Below are positions 61,368 to 64,000 of a stretch of 64,000 nucleotides of DNA, piece by piece. The first letter of the stretch is position 1, and the number at the start of each line of letters is the position of its first letter. The position numbers and the translations under genes were made by a program. This stretch comes from Streptomyces lichenis. Its GTDB lineage: Bacteria; Actinomycetota; Actinomycetes; Streptomycetales; Streptomycetaceae. The stretch covers positions 248,001-312,000 of the forward strand of contig NZ_JALPTH010000002.1 of the NCBI RefSeq assembly GCF_023218175.1. The letters are read 5' to 3'. The notes below the pieces were generated by a model. The model had not been told where the DNA came from. It made no database searches and was given only the letters and a program-made list of their open reading frames with translations.

Positions 61368-63875
61368 CTACTCGGCCGGGTGGGACAGGGCGATGTCGTG
61401 GCCGTCGATCCCGCGGCCGGTGATGCTCAGCGCACCGGCGGCCGGCGGGTAGCCGGTGGCGATCACGGTGTAGTCGCCGGTGGTCAGGTCGGCGAAGCCG
61501 TACGCCCCGTCCTCACCGGTGGTGGCCGTGGCGACCACGTTCCCGGCGGCGTCCACCAGGGTCACCCGGGCGTCGGCCAGCGGGCGGCCGTCCGCCCCGG
61601 CCCGTACGGTGCCCTGGAGGCGGGCGCCGGACTGGAGCAGCGCGTCGATCCGGGTCACGCCCTGGCCGCCGATCTCCACCGGCAGGGCCAGCGGACGGAA
61701 GCCCTCCGCGTTGACCGCGACGGTGACCGTGCCGGGCACCAACTCGGCGAAGGTGAAGGCGCCGTCCGCCGTCGACAGCCCGGTGGCGAGCACATCGCCC
61801 CGTACGTCGGTGACGATGACCATCGCGCCCTCGACCGGCTGCCCGCCCTCGGCGGAGCGCACGGTTCCGGCCAGCCCGCTGGTGCCGGAGAGCAGGATGT
61901 CGTACGCGAGGGCCTCCTCACCGACCACCACGGTGGAGGCCTGCGGCTGGAAGCCGTCGGCGGAGGCGATCAGCACATACGAGCCGGGGCCCGGCGCGTC
62001 CAGCGCGTAGCCGCCGTCGGTGTGCGCCACCGCGCGGCCCAGCTGCCGACCGGCCAGCGAGATCAGGGTGACCGCGGCCTGCGGCACCCAGGCGCCCTCG
62101 GCGGTGCGGACCGTGCCGTGGACGGTGATCCCACCACCCGGCGGTACGGAACCGGGGCCGGGTACCGGCTCGGCGGCCGGCGCGGACTCCGCCGCGGGGG
62201 CCGTGGCGGGGGCCACGGCGGGCAGCTCATGGGTGTCGCCGGTGGGGGCCGCCGCGGTGGCGGGCACGGGCTCGTCCGCCGCGCCGCCGGGCGCTGCGTT
62301 CGTCTTCAGGGCGACCTCCTTGATGAACAGGGTGATGAGGAAGGCGAGGAAGGCGAACGGCGCCGAGTAGAGGAAGACGTCTCCGACGCCGTGGCCGTAC
62401 GCGGTCTCCATCACGGTCCGGAACGGGCCGGGCAGCGTGTCCAGGTCGGGGATGCCGCCCCCGCCCGTACCGCCGTGGCCGAGCGCCGCACCCTTCGGGC
62501 CGAGGTCGGCGAGGCCGTCCTGGACGTAGTGGGTGACCCGGTTGGCGAGCACCGCGCCGAGCGCCGAGACCCCCACCGCGCCGCCGAGCGAGCGGAAGAA
62601 GGTGACGACCGAGGAGGCGGAACCGAGGTCCTCGGGGGCGACCTGGTTCTGGGTGCAGAGCACCAGGTTCTGCATCATCATGCCGATGCCCAGGCCCATC
62701 ACGGCCATGAAGATCGCCACATGCCAGTACGGGGTGTCGTAGCGGATGGTGCCGAGCAGCCCCAGTCCGGCGGTGACCAGCACGCCACCGGTGACCAGCC
62801 AGGCCTTCCAGCGGCCGGTGCGGGTGATGACCAGGCCGCTGACCGTGGAGGAGACGAACAGGCCGCCGATCATCGGGATGGTCATGACGCCGGACATGGT
62901 CGGCGACTTGTCCCGGGCCAGCTGGAAGTACTGGCTGAAGAAGACGGTGCCCGCGAACATCGCGATGCCGACGAAGAGCGAGGCGACGGCGGCCAGGGTG
63001 ATGGTGCGGTTGCGGAACAGCCGCAGCGGGATGATCGGCTCGCTCGCCCTGGACTCGACGAGCAGGAAGATCGCGCCGAGCGCGATCGAGCCGCCGACCA
63101 TGGCGTACGTCTGCCAGGAGATCCAGTCGTACTTGTCACCGGCGAAGGTGACCCAGACCAGCAGCAGCGAGACGGCCGCGCTGATGAAGAAGGCACCGGC
63201 CCAGTCGACCTTGACCGTGCGCTTGACCACCGGCAGCTTCAGCGTCTTCTGGAGCACCACCAGCGCGATGATCGCGAAGGGCACGCCGACGTAGAAGCAC
63301 CAGCGCCAGCCGAGCCACTCGGTGTCGGTGATGACGCCGCCGAGCAGCGGGCCGCCGACGGTGGCGACGGCGAAGGTGGCGCCGAGGTAGCCGCTGTACC
63401 GGCCGCGCTCGCGCGGGGCGATCATCGCGGCCATCACGATCTGGGCGAGCGCGGACAGACCGCCCACGCCGATGCCCTGCACCACGCGGCAGACGATCAG
63501 GAAGCCGGCGCTGTGCGACAGCCCCGCGGCCGCGGAGCCGAGGACGTAGATCACGAGCGCGATCTGGACCAGCAGCTTCTTGGAGAAGAGGTCCGAGAGC
63601 TTGCCCCACAGCGGGGTGGTGGCCGTCATCGCCAGCAGCGAGGCGGTGACCACCCAGGTGTAGGCGCTCTGGCCGCCGCCGAGGTCGGAGATGATCTGCG
63701 GCAGGGCGTTGGAGACGATCGTCGACGACAGGATGGCGACGAACATGCCGAGCAGCAGCCCGGACAGCGCCTCCATGATCTGCCGGTGCGTCATCGGCGC
63801 GCCGCCGTCGGGAGAGGCGTGACCCCCGTGCTTGGCGCGGCCGCCCCGCACACCGGCTGGTGTGGTCGTAGCCAT
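61368..63875 (-). CDS. DHA2 MFS exporter fused to three carboxypeptidase-regulatory-like domains
   Basis: An 835-residue protein, about 300 residues longer than usual DHA2 exporters. ATG 63875 follows AAGGAAG. Residues 30-545 are a 14-segment MFS permease (ALSGLLLGMFVAILSSTIVS, GKLSDLFSKKLLVQIALV, RVVQGIGVGGLSALAQIVM). A Pro/Ala-rich linker of about 60 residues leads to three tandem beta-sandwich units (starting HGTVRTAEGAWVPQAAVTL, AGTVRSAEGGQPVEGAMVI, QGTVRAGADGRPLADARVTL). By topology this tail is cytoplasmic. It may bind the exported compound or the YceI protein encoded downstream. Confidence 0.9.
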   Translation of the reverse strand: MATTTPAGVRGGRAKHGGHASPDGGAPMTHRQIMEALSGLLLGMFVAILSSTIVSNALPQIISDLGGGQSAYTWVVTASLLAMTATTPLWGKLSDLFSKKLLVQIALVIYVLGSAAAGLSHSAGFLIVCRVVQGIGVGGLSALAQIVMAAMIAPRERGRYSGYLGATFAVATVGGPLLGGVITDTEWLGWRWCFYVGVPFAIIALVVLQKTLKLPVVKRTVKVDWAGAFFISAAVSLLLVWVTFAGDKYDWISWQTYAMVGGSIALGAIFLLVESRASEPIIPLRLFRNRTITLAAVASLFVGIAMFAGTVFFSQYFQLARDKSPTMSGVMTIPMIGGLFVSSTVSGLVITRTGRWKAWLVTGGVLVTAGLGLLGTIRYDTPYWHVAIFMAVMGLGIGMMMQNLVLCTQNQVAPEDLGSASSVVTFFRSLGGAVGVSALGAVLANRVTHYVQDGLADLGPKGAALGHGGTGGGGIPDLDTLPGPFRTVMETAYGHGVGDVFLYSAPFAFLAFLITLFIKEVALKTNAAPGGAADEPVPATAAAPTGDTHELPAVAPATAPAAESAPAAEPVPGPGSVPPGGGITVHGTVRTAEGAWVPQAAVTLISLAGRQLGRAVAHTDGGYALDAPGPGSYVLIASADGFQPQASTVVVGEEALAYDILLSGTSGLAGTVRSAEGGQPVEGAMVIVTDVRGDVLATGLSTADGAFTFAELVPGTVTVAVNAEGFRPLALPVEIGGQGVTRIDALLQSGARLQGTVRAGADGRPLADARVTLVDAAGNVVATATTGEDGAYGFADLTTGDYTVIATGYPPAAGALSITGRGIDGHDIALSHPAE

Positions 63876-64000
63876 GGACTTCCTTTGCGTGCGTCTGGTG
63901 TACGTGCGTGTGTGCTGGTGTACGTGCGTGTGGTTCTGCGTGCGTGTGTCCGGTGGGCCTACGCCCCCGGGGTCCGCGGGCCCTCAGCCGGAGGTGCGGA
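63876..64000. other. Leader region of the fused exporter with GT-rich repeats
   Basis: GTGTACGTGCGTGTG occurs twice (63898-63912 and 63917-63931) within a 60-bp alternating purine/pyrimidine stretch of GTGCGTGTG units, which can adopt Z-DNA. The exporter promoter probably lies here or beyond the window edge; no gene start is visible to the right. Confidence 0.5.

Overview
The window is very GC-rich DNA with Streptomyces-type genes. Many starts are GTG or TTG, genes often overlap by 4 bp (GTGA/ATGA), and TTA codons are almost absent. It appears to be core chromosome close to the replication origin. Four copies of the ParB site parS (TGTTTCACGTGAAACA or one base off) lie at 631, 20485, 20503 and 36148. 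A group of DnaA boxes fills the serS-pheA gap. The order serS, pheA, dtpA/copper genes, aminopeptidase P matches, from memory, the segment beside oriC in S. coelicolor.

Layout, left side (1-41.7 kb). A truncated M24 peptidase is followed by two ABC-2 exporter gene pairs, an MFS permease with its GntR/FadR-type regulator, and a dihydrolipoamide dehydrogenase. Next come serS with an overlapping HAD phosphatase, and prephenate dehydratase pheA. A copper-handling block follows (YcnI, Sco, PCuAC chaperone, CopCD fusion, Tat-exported DyP peroxidase DtpA). After it come two anti-sigma-type ATPases, aminopeptidase P, a degenerate SpoIIE-like phosphatase, a Prim-Pol-like protein, a glycerophosphodiesterase and an HtrA-like protease. 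The last part holds tRNA-Ser(UGA), an SDR enzyme, a small secreted protein, a SigE-family sigma factor, an acyl-CoA ligase, a 1423-residue PAS/pseudo-kinase/receiver protein, a subtilisin inhibitor, tRNA-Ser(GCU) and tRNA-Arg(ACG).

Mobile element (41,736-52,920). An 11-kb pSAM2-type actinomycete integrative and conjugative element sits in tRNA-Arg(ACG), flanked by perfect 105-bp repeats. One leftward operon carries a DUF-type leader gene, traB, DUF2637, spd-like genes, a GGDEF diguanylate cyclase, small zinc-binding proteins, repSA, xis and int. A GntR (KorSA-like) repressor and a Nudix (Pif-like) gene control the right side. The traB gene has two in-frame nonsense codons, so the element is probably integrated but unable to transfer. 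Near attR lies a lower-GC cargo pair, a DUF262 protein and a HEPN RNase-like protein, which is my best candidate for an under-described defence system. The element also holds a 153-bp nested inverted repeat and two copies of a hairpin with a compensatory base-pair change.

Right side (53-64 kb). NERD nuclease-like protein, SMI1/KNR4 protein with a probable frameshift, DUF2797 protein, amidohydrolase, orphan OmpR-type regulator, a DHA2 drug exporter with TetR regulator and palindromic operator, and a YceI protein. The last gene is a second DHA2 exporter fused to three carboxypeptidase-regulatory-like domains. The YceI protein carries one such domain too, which suggests that pair works together.
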